In this document: positions 1 to 8,633 of the stretch, in pieces
Layout of the letters: the number at the start of each line of letters is the position of its first letter
Numbering within the stretch: position 1 is the first letter of the stretch
NCBI RefSeq assembly: GCF_000281895.1
Contig: NZ_CM001558.1
Location: forward strand, 3,972,556 to 4,036,555
Length of the DNA: 64,000 bases
From: Pseudomonas fluorescens Q2-87
GTDB lineage: Bacteria > Pseudomonadota > Gammaproteobacteria > Pseudomonadales > Pseudomonadaceae
Direction of reading: 5' to 3'
The notes under the pieces: generated by a model
Database searches by the model: none
Told to the model about the DNA's origin: nothing
What the model saw: the letters and a program-made list of their open reading frames with translations, nothing else
Translations under genes and position numbers: made by a program

Positions 1-723
1 GCCGTCGCACAAAATAAGCCGATGTTTTCAGTAGTAATCAAGGAAGACGCGCTGGAAAGAAAAGTGCGCGACTGCGGAACGAATTATCTTGAAAAAGACA
101 ACCCAAAGGAACTGAAGGCGTTTCGAGAAAAAGCACTCGGAAGAATATCCTCATTCTTTGACGACCTTAAAGATATAAAGCTTTGCGTATATGAAAGTCT
201 TTCTGATTATGCGGGAAGAGGCGAGTTAACAGGGTGGGTCTCAGCAAGCGAAATTGTCGATACCAAGCCCTTATTCGAAGAAATAAAAAAGCTATCGGAT
301 GAAAACACTGAACTAAAAGAAATAATTAAAAGTTTAGAAAGTCGCCCTTTACCCGCCCCAGCCAAGCCGGCTGGAGACACAGAAAAACTTTCAGAAATAG
401 CGGAAGTATTAAGCCATCTTACAGTAACCATCCCAGCAACTGTAACCTCAACTGAAAAGGAAGAAGAAAACAGCCTTTTAGATATTTTTTACAACACACG
501 AAGTAAATTAATACAAGGCGTAACCAACGCAGCATCAGGGGCGACTGACGTAAGTAGATTCCTTTATTTCAATATCTGCCCAAAGCTACAAATTCACGGC
601 CTAACAGAGAACGAGAAGGTTACAGGCGTAAAATATAGAAGATACTTCGTGACTAAACTAGGATTACAACTGCTCGCACATATCGAAAAAGAACAAGTAG
701 CTTTAAAGAAGCAGCAAAAATAA
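1..723 (+). CDS. DUF4062-type protein, 5' end outside window
   Basis: The frame is open from base 1 and contains an internal ATG at 22, so the gene almost certainly starts before the window; 240 codons are visible. The visible part runs from a stretch like the end of the DUF4062 domain (AVAQNKP, then EKDNP and LKAFREKAL), through the phrase LTGWVS followed by a predicted coiled coil (EEIKKLSDENTELKEIIKSL), to a C-terminal region rich in R/Y that could be winged-helix-like. DUF4062 proteins have a TIR/flavodoxin-like fold and are often attached to STAND or other defence-like modules. The gene is AT-rich compared with the phage genes beside it and sits beyond portal gene Q, where P2-like phages carry cargo such as old and tin. 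The family call is from memory of the sequence pattern; a defence role is inference. Confidence 0.5.
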   Translation, partial: AVAQNKPMFSVVIKEDALERKVRDCGTNYLEKDNPKELKAFREKALGRISSFFDDLKDIKLCVYESLSDYAGRGELTGWVSASEIVDTKPLFEEIKKLSDENTELKEIIKSLESRPLPAPAKPAGDTEKLSEIAEVLSHLTVTIPATVTSTEKEEENSLLDIFYNTRSKLIQGVTNAASGATDVSRFLYFNICPKLQIHGLTENEKVTGVKYRRYFVTKLGLQLLAHIEKEQVALKKQQK

Positions 724-742
724 ACCAACAGTAAAAGAACGC

Positions 743-776
743 ATTCGAAGCCGCCATGATGGCGGCTAATCGAATT
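743..776. terminator. stem-loop between DUF4062 gene and portal gene
   Basis: An inverted repeat AGCCGCC/GGCGGCT with a five-base loop is extended by ATTCGA/TCGAAT, with two unpaired bases on one side, and is followed by a short T run. It lies between two convergent genes and can serve both strands. Confidence 0.65.
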
Positions 777-783
777 TACCCAA

Positions 784-903
784 AAAGTTCCGCCATCCAA
801 CATTCGCCGCAAACATATCAACTTCCAATTTATGGTTACGGACTCCACCGACTTTTCTGCCACTGGCGCCAGTTCGCTGCACAGAACCGAACGCCTAGGA
901 ATC
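784..903. other. non-coding segment downstream of portal gene, possible cos region
   Basis: In P2 the cos site lies just beyond gene Q. This 120-base segment has no convincing gene and contains a perfect 12-base palindrome, ACTGGCGCCAGT, at 862-873. I do not see a stretch I can match to the P2 cos sequence, so the assignment rests on position and the palindrome only. Confidence 0.25.
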
Positions 904-1929
904 TTAAGCCTCCCCGCCGTTTGCGTAGTGTTTGAAGCGCAGTATTTCCTCCCCTAGCCAGTGATTTAATTGCGTCATCCGCGTCTGGATGGGCTCAAGC
1001 TCGTTGGCTGCATAGATCTGCGCTGCCTCCCTGATCGACCCAAAACCGCCCGCGTTCTGGGGCACAATCCCCATTAGTTGCGGTGGAATCCGCAGGCTCG
1101 CCAGCACATCATCACGGGTCTGATTCTTGATCGAGTTGAATTCGTCTTTGGCCGCTACCTCGCTGACAGGGATTAGCTGAATCCCGTCCTTCTTGCCCGT
1201 GGGCGAGTAGACAAACAAGTTTCGAAAATTCCCTGGTCCCTTGGACTCTTTCAGCGCATTTCGCAACGCATCAATATCCGCCTCAGTCTGCGCCGCGTCG
1301 GTCATGTACAGGATGAAACCGGCGTGACTCCCGTTCTCGTAATACTTGCGCCGGAACAGCGTCGCCGACTCATTCAATAACGCCGACTGCAACGCACTGA
1401 TCCACTCAGGCAACCCATAAATCTCCTGGTGCAGATCCGCTTCACGCAGATGAAAAATGCTCCCTGGCTCAAACGCGTGCTCGTTCTTCCAGCCCTGCAC
1501 CTGGTAGAACTGCCCCTCCGGCCCAACCCGCATGTACTTCGCAAGCGACGGCACCAGTTGCCGAGTGTTGCCCAGCACCGAACGGCGTTTCTCCAGGTAT
1601 CCATTCCCCAGGCACAGGAAATCCAGGGCGAACTGTTCAAAAGCGGCTCGGGACAGCATCGGATGCGGGATAAAGGTCTTGCTCAACAGGTTGCGCTTGA
1701 ACATCAACCCCGAATGCAGATGCACGCTCGCCCCCACCGAGCGGGCCAGGCCGTTGAGCGACAGAGGCGGCTCATACCACCGTCCGTTGAACCAACACTC
1801 CAGGTAATCGAACACCTCTCGCCCACCCAACACCGGCGTCGGCTCTCCGAAGCTAAACACCTGAGTACCCGCACTGGTGGCATCGAGGGCGGCCGGCAAA
1901 AGATCCTGGCTGGCAAGTTGTTCGGTCAT
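904..1929 (-). CDS. Q: phage portal protein (P2 gpQ)
   Basis: 341 residues from an ATG that overlaps the terminase stop codon as TGATG, so translation is probably coupled; an upstream extension of the frame only overlaps gene P and is not used. The protein is the dodecameric portal at one vertex of the head through which DNA enters and leaves. Sequence marks of the P2 portal family include the N-terminal FSFGEPTPVL, SLNGLARSVGASVHL, a central FRRKYYENGSHAGFI and the C-terminal RIPPQLMGIVPQNAGGFG. Length matches P2 gpQ (about 344). It is transcribed leftward with P. Confidence 0.95.
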   Translation of the reverse strand: MTEQLASQDLLPAALDATSAGTQVFSFGEPTPVLGGREVFDYLECWFNGRWYEPPLSLNGLARSVGASVHLHSGLMFKRNLLSKTFIPHPMLSRAAFEQFALDFLCLGNGYLEKRRSVLGNTRQLVPSLAKYMRVGPEGQFYQVQGWKNEHAFEPGSIFHLREADLHQEIYGLPEWISALQSALLNESATLFRRKYYENGSHAGFILYMTDAAQTEADIDALRNALKESKGPGNFRNLFVYSPTGKKDGIQLIPVSEVAAKDEFNSIKNQTRDDVLASLRIPPQLMGIVPQNAGGFGSIREAAQIYAANELEPIQTRMTQLNHWLGEEILRFKHYANGGEA

Positions 1930-3707
1930 CAGTAAATCTCCATTCGCCCGGTATTGGCAGCGGTCTGCCCTTCGAGCGGTTCGTTCTGCAATGCGTGGAA
2001 GAGCGCCCAGGCCAGGTCGGCGTGGCCGGTGTTGTCGTTGCGGCCGGCGGTGTAGGTGAACTGGCGGCCGCCTGCGGTGATGGTCTTGCGAATCGCCATG
2101 AGCGACTGGGCCATGTCGGTCCAGCCGGCGTCGAACTCCAGCCGGCCCTTGTGGATCACGTCGTATGCCTTCAGCACCAGGCGGGTTTTCACCTCGGGCG
2201 AGTAGCTGAAGGTGGTCACGGCCGGGAAGAACTGGCGCACCAGCTGGGCCACGCCGCTGCCCAGGCCGGTGACGTCGATGCCGATGTATGTCACCCAGTA
2301 GCGGTCGCACACGCCCTTGATGGCGGCGGCCTGGGCGGCGAAGTCCATGCCGCGAAACTGGTGGCGCTCGAGCACGCGGAACTTGCCACCCGGCACCAGA
2401 GGCGGCGCGACCACCACCAGGCCGGAACAATCGCCCGTCTCAGCCGGGTCATAGCCGACCCATACCTGGCGGTCGCCGAACGGACGCATGGCGAAAGGTT
2501 TGTAGTCCTCGGCCCACTCCACCCAGCTATCGACCATGCAGGACTGCAACACCGACAGCGGGAAAATGCTCGCGCCGTCGTCAACGAACTCGCACATCAG
2601 CAGGTTGGCGAACGCCTCGGGGCTGTACTCCCGGCGCAGCTCTTCGATGTCGAATAGATCGCAGCCGCCCCGCTCCGCGTCGAGGATGGTGACAATCTGG
2701 CGCCATAGCCGGTCCTCACAGAACCGCCCCTGCTGGAGCGCGCCGTGGGTCACATCAACCTTGGTGTGCTGTGCGGCGGGCTTGCCCTTGTTGAAGCGCT
2801 CGCCCGTCCAGAAGGTGTACGCCTCGTGGGCCATGCTCGACGGGGTCGAGAAATAGGTTTTGCGCCACTTCTTGTGCATCGCCATACCCGAGGCGACCTT
2901 GTTCAACTCCTCGAACTTGAACGTCCAGAAGAACTCATCGAAGTAGAAATTGCCGTGGTAGCCCTGGGCGGTGCGGGCGTTGGTCCCGAGGAAAAACAGC
3001 TCGGCGCCGTTGGGCAATACAATCGGGTCACCGGTCAGCTCGACGCCGATGACTTCCCGGGCGAAGGCCTGAATGTAACCACGGAACAGGTAGGCCTGGT
3101 TCTTCGATGCCGACAGGAAAATCTGGTTGCGACCGGTGTCCAGGGCGTCGATGAACGCCTCGCGGGCGAAGTAGTACGTGGCACCAATCTGGCGGCTCTT
3201 GAGGATAACGCGGGTACGCTGGTTGCCGGCCCGATACCAATCTTTCTGGTAGTCGAAACAGCCGTCGATGAAGGCCTCGCGCAGCAGCTCGATCTGGTCT
3301 TCGCTGATGTCATTTTTCGGGGACTTTTTCTTTGGTCCTTCGTTACGCTTGGCGAGGTTCGGGTTGAGGTCGGTTTCGGTACCGCCGCCCTGGAAGCGTT
3401 GAATGCGGGCCTGGCGTTCAAGCTGGCGGTGCAGCAGGTCGATCTCCTTGAAATCGCCTCCGGTCTTGTTGTCCTTAAGGATCAACTGCACCAGGCGCGC
3501 TTCCAGGGCGCCGCCGATGCGCTCGACGTTGTCGGCCCGGTCCCACTCGTCGCGGGCCTTCCAGCTGTGTAGCGTTTTTTCCTTTTCGCCCGTAGCCTCG
3601 GCAATCTCGCAGATACGCCAACCCATCCAGTACAGGAACTTGGATTGGCGTCGGGGATCGATAGGCAGCAGGCAGGTCGTCGTCATGGCCGAGATGCTGC
3701 CGCCCAT
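1929..3707 (-). CDS. P: terminase large subunit, ATPase/nuclease (P2 gpP)
   Basis: 592 residues; it packages DNA into the prohead and cuts at cos together with gpM. An N-terminal helix-turn-helix-like segment (about 30-50) precedes the ATPase domain with a Walker A-like SRQIGAT (171-177) and Walker B-like FYFDEFFW (254-261). The C-terminal nuclease half carries candidate metal-binding Asp residues in VGYDPAE (420), GIDVTG (478) and GHADLAW (564). The start may be the Met at 3707 or the one seven codons later. It is divergent from O, with a dyad operator between them, as in P2. Confidence 0.95.
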   Translation of the reverse strand: MGGSISAMTTTCLLPIDPRRQSKFLYWMGWRICEIAEATGEKEKTLHSWKARDEWDRADNVERIGGALEARLVQLILKDNKTGGDFKEIDLLHRQLERQARIQRFQGGGTETDLNPNLAKRNEGPKKKSPKNDISEDQIELLREAFIDGCFDYQKDWYRAGNQRTRVILKSRQIGATYYFAREAFIDALDTGRNQIFLSASKNQAYLFRGYIQAFAREVIGVELTGDPIVLPNGAELFFLGTNARTAQGYHGNFYFDEFFWTFKFEELNKVASGMAMHKKWRKTYFSTPSSMAHEAYTFWTGERFNKGKPAAQHTKVDVTHGALQQGRFCEDRLWRQIVTILDAERGGCDLFDIEELRREYSPEAFANLLMCEFVDDGASIFPLSVLQSCMVDSWVEWAEDYKPFAMRPFGDRQVWVGYDPAETGDCSGLVVVAPPLVPGGKFRVLERHQFRGMDFAAQAAAIKGVCDRYWVTYIGIDVTGLGSGVAQLVRQFFPAVTTFSYSPEVKTRLVLKAYDVIHKGRLEFDAGWTDMAQSLMAIRKTITAGGRQFTYTAGRNDNTGHADLAWALFHALQNEPLEGQTAANTGRMEIY

Positions 3708-3732
3708 GGCGACGACTCAATAGCGCCGCCCC

Positions 3733-3753
3733 TTGTACCCTCCTCGCCTACAG
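3733..3753. promoter_or_regulatory. dyad TTGTA-N11-TACAG, probable late-activator site for P and O
   Basis: TTGTA at 3733-3737 and TACAG at 3749-3753 form a dyad centred near 3743 between the divergent genes P and O. The same TTGTA-N11-TACA arrangement is found in front of V and FI. P2 Ogr binds a similar TGT/ACA dyad upstream of late promoters, so this is the likely site of the Ogr-type protein encoded at 26031. Confidence 0.7.
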
Positions 3754-3853
3754 TCCCGTCTCGTTGCCGCCGCTCGCGCCCGTGACGACCATGCCCCTCA
3801 TTGCAACGCACTGCTCAACCCAGCAGGCGCCCCACGCACTGAGGATTCCCGGC

Positions 3854-4684
3854 ATGAAGAAGTTTCGCAGCAACTGGTTCCGCGTCGCCGTCGAGGGCGC
3901 TACTTCGGACAAGCGCACCATCAAACGCAGCTGGCTGGAACAGGCCGCCAAGAACTTCAACCCGTCCACCTACGGCGCCCGTATCTGGCTGGAGCACTTC
4001 CGCAGTCTGTTGCCCGACAGCCCGTTCAAGGCCTATGGCGACGTGCTGGCAGTGAAAACCGAGGAGGTGGACATCAACGGCCAGAAGAAACTGGCCCTGT
4101 TCGCCCAGGTTGAGCCGACCCCAGAGCTGATCGCCATGAACAAGGCGAAACAGAAGATCTACACCTCCATCGAAATCGACGACAGCTTTGCCGACACCGG
4201 CGAGGCCTACATCGTCGGCTTGGCTGTCACCGACTCGCCCGCCAGCCTGGGCACCGACGTTCTGGCGTTCTCTGCCCAGAAACCTGACGCCAGCCCCTTC
4301 AAGGATCGCCACTACTCGGCAACTTCGATGTTTACCGAGGCGGTGGAAACCGAGTTGCAGTTCGAAGAAATCGAAGAGAAGCCCAGCATCGGCGCCCAGC
4401 TGTTCAACAAGGTGCAAGCGCTGCTGACGGGCAAGCAGGCCAAGGACGACAGCGAGTTCGCCCAGATCGGCGAAGCCGTCGAAGCCATCGCCGAACACGT
4501 CAAGGATCTGCCCGACCAACTGGCTGCTGAAAAGCAATTTTCAGCGGGGCTGAAAACCCGGCTCGACCAGGTCAGCACGGAACTCACAGAGCTGAAAACC
4601 AAGCTCTCCACCACCCAGGACCACAGCCAGAAAACGCGTCCGCCTGTAACCGGCGGCAACGACCTGGTCGTGACCGACTGCTGA
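3854..4684 (+). CDS. O: capsid scaffold and maturation protease (P2 gpO)
   Basis: 276 residues from the ATG at 3854 (MKKFRSNWFRVAVEG); an upstream extension of the frame lacks family similarity. The N-terminal half is a serine protease that trims capsid, scaffold and portal during head maturation. The triad known from P2 (Asp19, His48, Ser107) is visible here as D19, H48 (WLEHF) and S105 (YTSIEI). The C-terminal half (about 160-260) is predicted helical and charged, as expected for the scaffold. It is the first gene of the rightward head operon O-N-M-L. Confidence 0.93.
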   Translation: MKKFRSNWFRVAVEGATSDKRTIKRSWLEQAAKNFNPSTYGARIWLEHFRSLLPDSPFKAYGDVLAVKTEEVDINGQKKLALFAQVEPTPELIAMNKAKQKIYTSIEIDDSFADTGEAYIVGLAVTDSPASLGTDVLAFSAQKPDASPFKDRHYSATSMFTEAVETELQFEEIEEKPSIGAQLFNKVQALLTGKQAKDDSEFAQIGEAVEAIAEHVKDLPDQLAAEKQFSAGLKTRLDQVSTELTELKTKLSTTQDHSQKTRPPVTGGNDLVVTDC

Positions 4685-4727
4685 CAGTCAGCCCAACCAC
4701 AGCCCCGAATCATGAAGGACGATCAAC

Positions 4728-5735
4728 ATGCGTAACGACACCCGAGTACTGTTCAACGCCTACCTGCAACAACTGGCGCAACTGCATGGGGTGACTGACG
4801 TCACCACCAAATTCACCGCAGACCCCAGCGTCGCCCAGACCTTGGAAACCCGCATTCAAGAATCCAGCGCGTTCCTCAGCGCCATCAACGTCTACGGTGT
4901 ATCGGAACAGTCGGGTGAAAAGGTCGGCATCGGTATCGACGGCACCATTGCCAGCACCACAGACACCACTACCAAAGACCGCGAGCCCCGCGACCCAAGC
5001 GGCCTGGACGACCGTGGGTACACCTGCACCCAAACCAACTTTGATACCAGCCTGCGCTACCAGAAGCTGGACCAATGGGCCAAGTTCAAGGACTTCCAGG
5101 CACGCATCCGCGACGCCATCATCAAAGCCCAGGCGCTCAACCGGATCATGATTGGCTGGAACGGCATCAGCCGCGCCGCGACATCCAACCCGGCCATCAA
5201 CCAGCTGTTGCAGGACGTCAACATCGGTTGGCTTCAAAAGATGCGCCTGGAAAACCCTGCCCGGGTTCTGGATGAGGTGGTGGCCGGCAGCGGCAAAATC
5301 GAAATCGGTGCCGGTAAGGACTTTGAAAACATCGACGCTCTGGTCGTCAGCATGGTCAACGAGTTCATCGAGCCTTGGTATCAGGAGGACACCGAACTGG
5401 TGGTCATCTGCGGTCGCCAACTGCTGGCCGACAAGTACTTCCCGATCATCAACAAGACTCAGGCGCCGACCGAAATGCTGGCGGCCGACATCGTCACCAG
5501 TCAAAAACGACTCGGGAACCTGCCGGCGGTGCGTGTGCCGCACTTCCCGGCCAACGGTTTGCTTGTCACCCGCCTGGATAACCTGTCGCTGTACTGGCAG
5601 GAAGGCACCCGCCGCCGCACCGTCGTGGACAACGCCAAGCGCGACCGCATCGAGAACTACGAATCGGTGAACGAAAGCTACGTTATCGAAGACCTGGGCT
5701 GCGCGGCCATGGCCGAAAACATCACCCTGAATTGA
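4728..5735 (+). CDS. N: major capsid protein precursor (P2 gpN)
   Basis: 335 residues, close to the 357 of P2 gpN. Recognisable segments are MRNDTRVLFNAYLQQLAQLHG at the N-terminus, FQARIRDAIIKAQALNRIMIGWNG in the middle and VNESYVIEDLGCAAMAENI at the end. The protein forms the icosahedral shell after removal of its N-terminus by gpO. It follows O after 43 bases. Confidence 0.95.
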   Translation: MRNDTRVLFNAYLQQLAQLHGVTDVTTKFTADPSVAQTLETRIQESSAFLSAINVYGVSEQSGEKVGIGIDGTIASTTDTTTKDREPRDPSGLDDRGYTCTQTNFDTSLRYQKLDQWAKFKDFQARIRDAIIKAQALNRIMIGWNGISRAATSNPAINQLLQDVNIGWLQKMRLENPARVLDEVVAGSGKIEIGAGKDFENIDALVVSMVNEFIEPWYQEDTELVVICGRQLLADKYFPIINKTQAPTEMLAADIVTSQKRLGNLPAVRVPHFPANGLLVTRLDNLSLYWQEGTRRRTVVDNAKRDRIENYESVNESYVIEDLGCAAMAENITLN

Positions 5736-5745
5736 GGCGGCCATC

Positions 5746-6444
5746 ATGACCAACCCATGCCGCCGTCACTTTGAACGTGTCACTGCCGCCATCGAGGCGG
5801 CAGCGACCGAGCCCACCCAAACCATGGCCGGCGCCACGGCCTACGAGCACCAGCTCAACCAGCTGCTGCAAGACCGCCTGCGCCTGAAACAGGTCCAGTC
5901 CAACCAGGGCAAGGCCGAACTCAAGCGCCAGTTGCTGCCGAGCTATGAATCCTACGTGCAAGGTGTGCTGGAAGGCGGCCAGGGCGCGCAGGACGAGGTA
6001 CTGACCACCGTCATGGTCTGGCGCTTCGACGCTGGCGACTTCACCGGTGGGCTCGACATCGCGACCTACGTGCTGGAACACAAGATGGTTATGCCCGACC
6101 GCTTCGCACGTACCTTGGGCTGCCTGGTCGCCGAGGAAGTCGCGACGGCAGCCTTCAAAGCCCAGAAGGTTGGCGAACCATTCGACCTGGCAATTCTGCA
6201 CCGCACCGCCGAACTCACCGATGCCGAAGACATGCCCGACCAGGCCCGCGCCAAGCTGTTTCTTGCCATGGGCCGCGCCACGCTGGAAGGCATCACCGAA
6301 GAGGCCCCAGGCCAACCCGGCCAGCTTCAGGCCGGTGTGGATCTGCTGAAAAAAGCCATCGCCCTGCACGATGCCTGCGGTGGCAAAAAGGATCTGGAGC
6401 GGGCCGAACGCCTGCTCAACAAACTTGCCGGCCCTGCCGGCTAA
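5746..6444 (+). CDS. M: terminase small subunit (P2 gpM)
   Basis: 232 residues beginning MTNPCRRHFERVTAA, a pattern typical of the P2 gpM endonuclease subunit, which recognises cos and acts with gpP. It starts 10 bases after N. A distinctive internal segment is VMVWRFDAGDFTGGLDIATYVL. About 100 GC-rich bases without a gene separate it from L. Confidence 0.92.
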   Translation: MTNPCRRHFERVTAAIEAAATEPTQTMAGATAYEHQLNQLLQDRLRLKQVQSNQGKAELKRQLLPSYESYVQGVLEGGQGAQDEVLTTVMVWRFDAGDFTGGLDIATYVLEHKMVMPDRFARTLGCLVAEEVATAAFKAQKVGEPFDLAILHRTAELTDAEDMPDQARAKLFLAMGRATLEGITEEAPGQPGQLQAGVDLLKKAIALHDACGGKKDLERAERLLNKLAGPAG

Positions 6445-6548
6445 CCGAGCGTCCCCACGCACCCCGCCGGCTCGGGGCGGATCGGCCAGGCCGCTCCTCC
6501 TGAACGTGAAGCCCCGACCACCGGCGACCTATTTTAGAGTGCTGTTCC

Positions 6549-7010
6549 ATGAGCGGATTCGTAGCCGGCGGCACCGTCGCCAGCGGCCATATCAACACCG
6601 ACGCCTTCTGGCCCTCCATCGATCTGGATCAATTGCGCGCCACGCTGAGAATCGACGCGAGCGTCACAGCACCGCGCCTGGAAACCGCCGCTGTGGCCGC
6701 CGCCATCAGCGTCAACCGCGAGCTGAGCGAATGGCGGGCCAGGCAGGAAGCCGCAGGCCATGTCGAACTGGCAGATGTTCCTGGTGACAAGATCAACGAC
6801 GTGTCGGTACTGGAGCACCTCTACCGCCGCGCCATCGAAGCCGCCACCGGTGCCGAAGTGTGCGAGCGCTACCGCTCCTACGACACCACCAACAGCGGCA
6901 ACCAGAACGCCGAAGATCTCACGCCAAACATCGACGATTACCGCCGCGACCTGCGCTGGGCCGTGCGTGACTTCCTTGGCATCAACCGCACCACTGTGGA
7001 GCTGATCTGA
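6549..7010 (+). CDS. L: head completion/stabilisation protein (P2 gpL)
   Basis: 153 residues. Family marks are the N-terminal GHINTDAFWPSIDLDQLRA and the C-terminal YRRDLRWAVRDFLGINRTTVELI. The protein closes the filled head so that the tail can join. Its stop overlaps the start of X as TGATG. Confidence 0.92.
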   Translation: MSGFVAGGTVASGHINTDAFWPSIDLDQLRATLRIDASVTAPRLETAAVAAAISVNRELSEWRARQEAAGHVELADVPGDKINDVSVLEHLYRRAIEAATGAEVCERYRSYDTTNSGNQNAEDLTPNIDDYRRDLRWAVRDFLGINRTTVELI

Positions 7011-7222
7011 TGCCCGTCACCGTCCGCGCCTTTCAAAACGACACCGTAGACGCTCTGTGCTGGCGTCACTACGGCCGCACTGCCGGCGTAACCGAAGCAG
7101 TACTCGAAGCCAACCCCGGCCTGGCCGACTACGGGCCGATCCTGCCCCAAGGCCTGGCCGTGCAAATGCCCGAGGCCCAGCCGGCCGCCCCACAGCGGCA
7201 GATGGTGAACTTATGGGACTGA
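7010..7222 (+). CDS. X: tail protein X (P2 gpX)
   Basis: 70 residues with a LysM-like core: DTVDALCWRHYGRTAGVTEAVLEANPGLA. This small protein is required for tail assembly in P2-like phages and lies between L and the lysis genes, as here. The start overlaps the stop of L. Confidence 0.92.
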   Translation: MPVTVRAFQNDTVDALCWRHYGRTAGVTEAVLEANPGLADYGPILPQGLAVQMPEAQPAAPQRQMVNLWD

Positions 7223-7284
7223 TCAACCTGCAGCGAGCCCACGAACCCACCCACCCTGGATTACGGAATGAAGCGCATGCCTGA
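7213..7284 (+). CDS. possible 23-residue peptide overlapping X
   Basis: An ATG inside the last codons of X opens a 23-codon frame that ends inside the start region of the holin gene. The double overlap is the kind seen between genes coupled in this operon, but the peptide has no recognisable feature and may be chance. Confidence 0.2.
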   Translation: MGLINLQRAHEPTHPGLRNEAHA

Positions 7285-7591
7285 ACGTCCCGACACCTGG
7301 GCCTGGCTCGCCGCCTGGCTCGAACAGAACTGGCCGGCCCTGTACGCGGGAATCCTGGCGCTGACAATCGCCGCTCTACGGATCATGTACGGCGGCGGAA
7401 CCCTGCGCCGGATGGCAGTTGAGGCCCCGCTTTGCGGTGCCCTAGCGCTGGCCGCCAGCCATGGCTTGGCGCTGCTCGGCATCCCCGCCTCCACTGCGCC
7501 GTTCTTCGGTGGGGTGATCGGTTTGCTTGGCGTCGAGGGGACTCGCGCCGCCGCCAAAAAGTTTTTCACCCGAAAGGTAGAACAACTATGA
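7268..7591 (+). CDS. phage holin
   Basis: 107 residues, with a second possible start three codons on (MPERPDTW). It has about three hydrophobic segments (roughly 22-40, 55-72 and 78-92) and a basic C-terminus (KKFFTRKVEQL), the build of small phage holins. It forms the lethal membrane lesion that releases or activates the endolysin. Its stop overlaps the endolysin start as ATGA. The exact holin subfamily is uncertain. Confidence 0.85.
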   Translation: MKRMPERPDTWAWLAAWLEQNWPALYAGILALTIAALRIMYGGGTLRRMAVEAPLCGALALAASHGLALLGIPASTAPFFGGVIGLLGVEGTRAAAKKFFTRKVEQL

Positions 7592-8430
7592 CGACACTTC
7601 GCCACGGGGACCGCTCGCAAGCGGTGCGCATCCTGCAAAAGAACCTGAATGATCATGGCGCCAAGCTGGCAGTGGATGGAGACTACGGCGACTCCACCGA
7701 AGCCGCCGTGCGGGCGTATCAGTTGAAAGCCGGTTTGGTCGCCGATGGCGTGGCCGGCGAAAAAACCCAGGCAAGCTTGTCTGGCGGTGACTGTCAGTTC
7801 CTGCTGAAAAACGAGGACCTGGTACAGGCCGCGCAGATCCTCGACGTACCGTTGGCGAGCGTATATGCAGTCAACGAGGTGGAATCCAAGGCCAAGGGTT
7901 TTTTGGCGAATGGCAAGCCGGTGATTCTGTTCGAGCGACACATCATGTACCGCCAGCTCGCCACGCCGCGCCACGAAGACGACAACATCGACGAACTCAA
8001 ACACCACGCCGACCAGCTGGCCGTCGCCAATCCGGCCATCGTTAATCAGAAATCCGGCGGCTATGCCGGTGGCACTGCTGAGCACCAGCGCCTGAGCCAT
8101 GCACGTCTGATCGACGACACCGCCGCGCTGGAGTCCGCCTCATGGGGAGCGTTCCAGATCATGGGCTTTTACTGGCAGCGCCTGGGCTATTCCAGTGTGC
8201 AGGCGTTCGCCAAGGACATGAGCGCAGGCGAGTCTCAGCAATTCGCCGCCTTCGTGCGTTTCATCCAGACCGACCCGGTCCTGCACAAGGCGTTGAAAGC
8301 ACGCAAATGGGTCGAATTCGCCAAGCTCTACAACGGCCCGGACTATCAGCGGAACCTGTACGACATCAAGCTCCAGCGCGCCTATGAGAGGCATGCAGAC
8401 TGCGGCTGCGGCCAGGCGGTGGCGGCATGA
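7588..8430 (+). CDS. endolysin: peptidoglycan-binding domain plus N-acetylmuramidase
   Basis: 280 residues from the ATG overlapping the holin stop. Residues 1-65 form a PG_binding_1 domain (RSQAVRILQKNL, VDGDYGDSTEAAVRAYQ); residues about 75-270 form an N-acetylmuramidase domain, with the probable catalytic Glu in the segment VYAVNEVESKAKGFL and a following FERHIMY. There is no signal peptide, so it depends on the holin. It differs from the P2 K endolysin, so the lysis cassette is of Pseudomonas type. Confidence 0.92.
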   Translation: MTTLRHGDRSQAVRILQKNLNDHGAKLAVDGDYGDSTEAAVRAYQLKAGLVADGVAGEKTQASLSGGDCQFLLKNEDLVQAAQILDVPLASVYAVNEVESKAKGFLANGKPVILFERHIMYRQLATPRHEDDNIDELKHHADQLAVANPAIVNQKSGGYAGGTAEHQRLSHARLIDDTAALESASWGAFQIMGFYWQRLGYSSVQAFAKDMSAGESQQFAAFVRFIQTDPVLHKALKARKWVEFAKLYNGPDYQRNLYDIKLQRAYERHADCGCGQAVAA

Positions 8431-8633
8431 TCGATCTGGACGCAGTGCGCAAACTGGACGTCCAGGACGGCAACCTGCTGGTAGTGCCGGAAAATACCGA
8501 GCAAGCCGATATGGAGCTGCTGTGCGGAGCACTGGTCTACATGACGCCGGATTGCCGTGTAGTCATCGTGCGAGGTCCCGTGGAGCTGATGGATGTCGGC
8601 GCCATGAACAAACTTGGCTGGTACCGCGCATGA
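8427..8633 (+). CDS. small phage protein in lysis cassette, function unknown
   Basis: 68 residues overlapping the endolysin stop (ATGA) and the Rz start (ATGA). No membrane segment, cysteine motif or known domain is apparent; the middle is hydrophobic (VYMTPDCRVVIVRGPVEL). The tight coupling on both sides argues that it is a real gene with a role tied to lysis or tail completion. Confidence 0.7.
   Translation: MIDLDAVRKLDVQDGNLLVVPENTEQADMELLCGALVYMTPDCRVVIVRGPVELMDVGAMNKLGWYRA

Noticed and set aside
1930..2430. N-terminal extension of the portal frame by 167 codons
   Set aside because: It overlaps the terminase gene in another frame, is rich in R and G and has no portal similarity. The ATG at 1929 overlaps the terminase stop and fits the family length.
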